Notes under the pieces: generated by a model
The model's database searches: none
Seen by the model: only the letters and a program-made list of their open reading frames with translations
Told to the model about the DNA's origin: nothing
Translations under genes and position numbers: made by a program
NCBI GenBank assembly: GCA_900756035.1
Contig: CAAEIR010000220.1
Location: forward strand, 1-5,448
DNA length: 5,448 nt
Source of the DNA: an uncultured Anaerostipes sp.
GTDB lineage: Bacteria > Bacillota > Clostridia > Lachnospirales > Lachnospiraceae
Reading direction: 5' to 3'
Shown here: positions 5,416 to 5,448 of the stretch, piece after piece
How positions within the stretch are numbered: the first letter of the stretch is position 1
Layout of the letters: each line of letters starts with the position of its first letter

Positions 5416-5448
5416 TTTTTTCCACTCCTTCTATCATTTTCATAATGA

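Overview
The window is an AT-rich stretch of a Gram-positive, low-GC bacterium, most likely an anaerobic Clostridia/Lachnospiraceae-type Firmicute. The basis is strong AGGAGG-type ribosome binding sites, A/T-ending codons, Sec signal peptides without outer-membrane features, and a BlaI/M56 pair next to a DUF2935 protein. No RNA gene or 16S signal fixes the genus. All recognisable large genes lie on the minus strand, so the window reads from right to left.

Region 5415-3199 is a tightly coupled three-gene operon. It holds a BlaI/MecI-type repressor (TTG start), a BlaR1-like M56 membrane metallopeptidase overlapping it by 20 nt, and a small secreted protein joined to the peptidase by an ATGA overlap. 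The peptidase has no penicillin-binding domain. Its extracellular C-terminus instead looks homologous to the mature part of the secreted protein encoded next to it. This suggests a BlaI/BlaR1-type circuit retuned to a non-beta-lactam signal, with a stand-alone copy of the sensor domain as third component. A rho-independent terminator follows, overlapping the last stop codon.

Region 3089-2184 encodes a two-repeat DUF2935 protein with four cysteines in two CxxC pairs. A 9-bp inverted repeat spans its ribosome binding site and start codon.

Region 2183-1804 (380 nt) would normally be called intergenic but is dense with signals. A minus-strand promoter (2122-2150) is bracketed by a 13-bp direct repeat. 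Two unlisted small reading frames follow, about 52 and 21 codons, coupled by an ATGA overlap. Opposite them, on the plus strand, an extended -10 promoter points at a nested hairpin ending in a U-tract, which together look like a self-contained small RNA of about 73 nt antisense to the 21-codon frame. The arrangement resembles a small-peptide/antisense-RNA module, but only sequence patterns support it.

Region 1803-1 encodes the first 601 residues of a secreted subtilisin-family (S8) protease: signal peptide, I9-like propeptide, complete Asp/His/Ser catalytic domain, then an extra C-terminal region with His/Asp motifs typical of zinc-dependent phospholipase C-like domains. The gene runs off the left edge.
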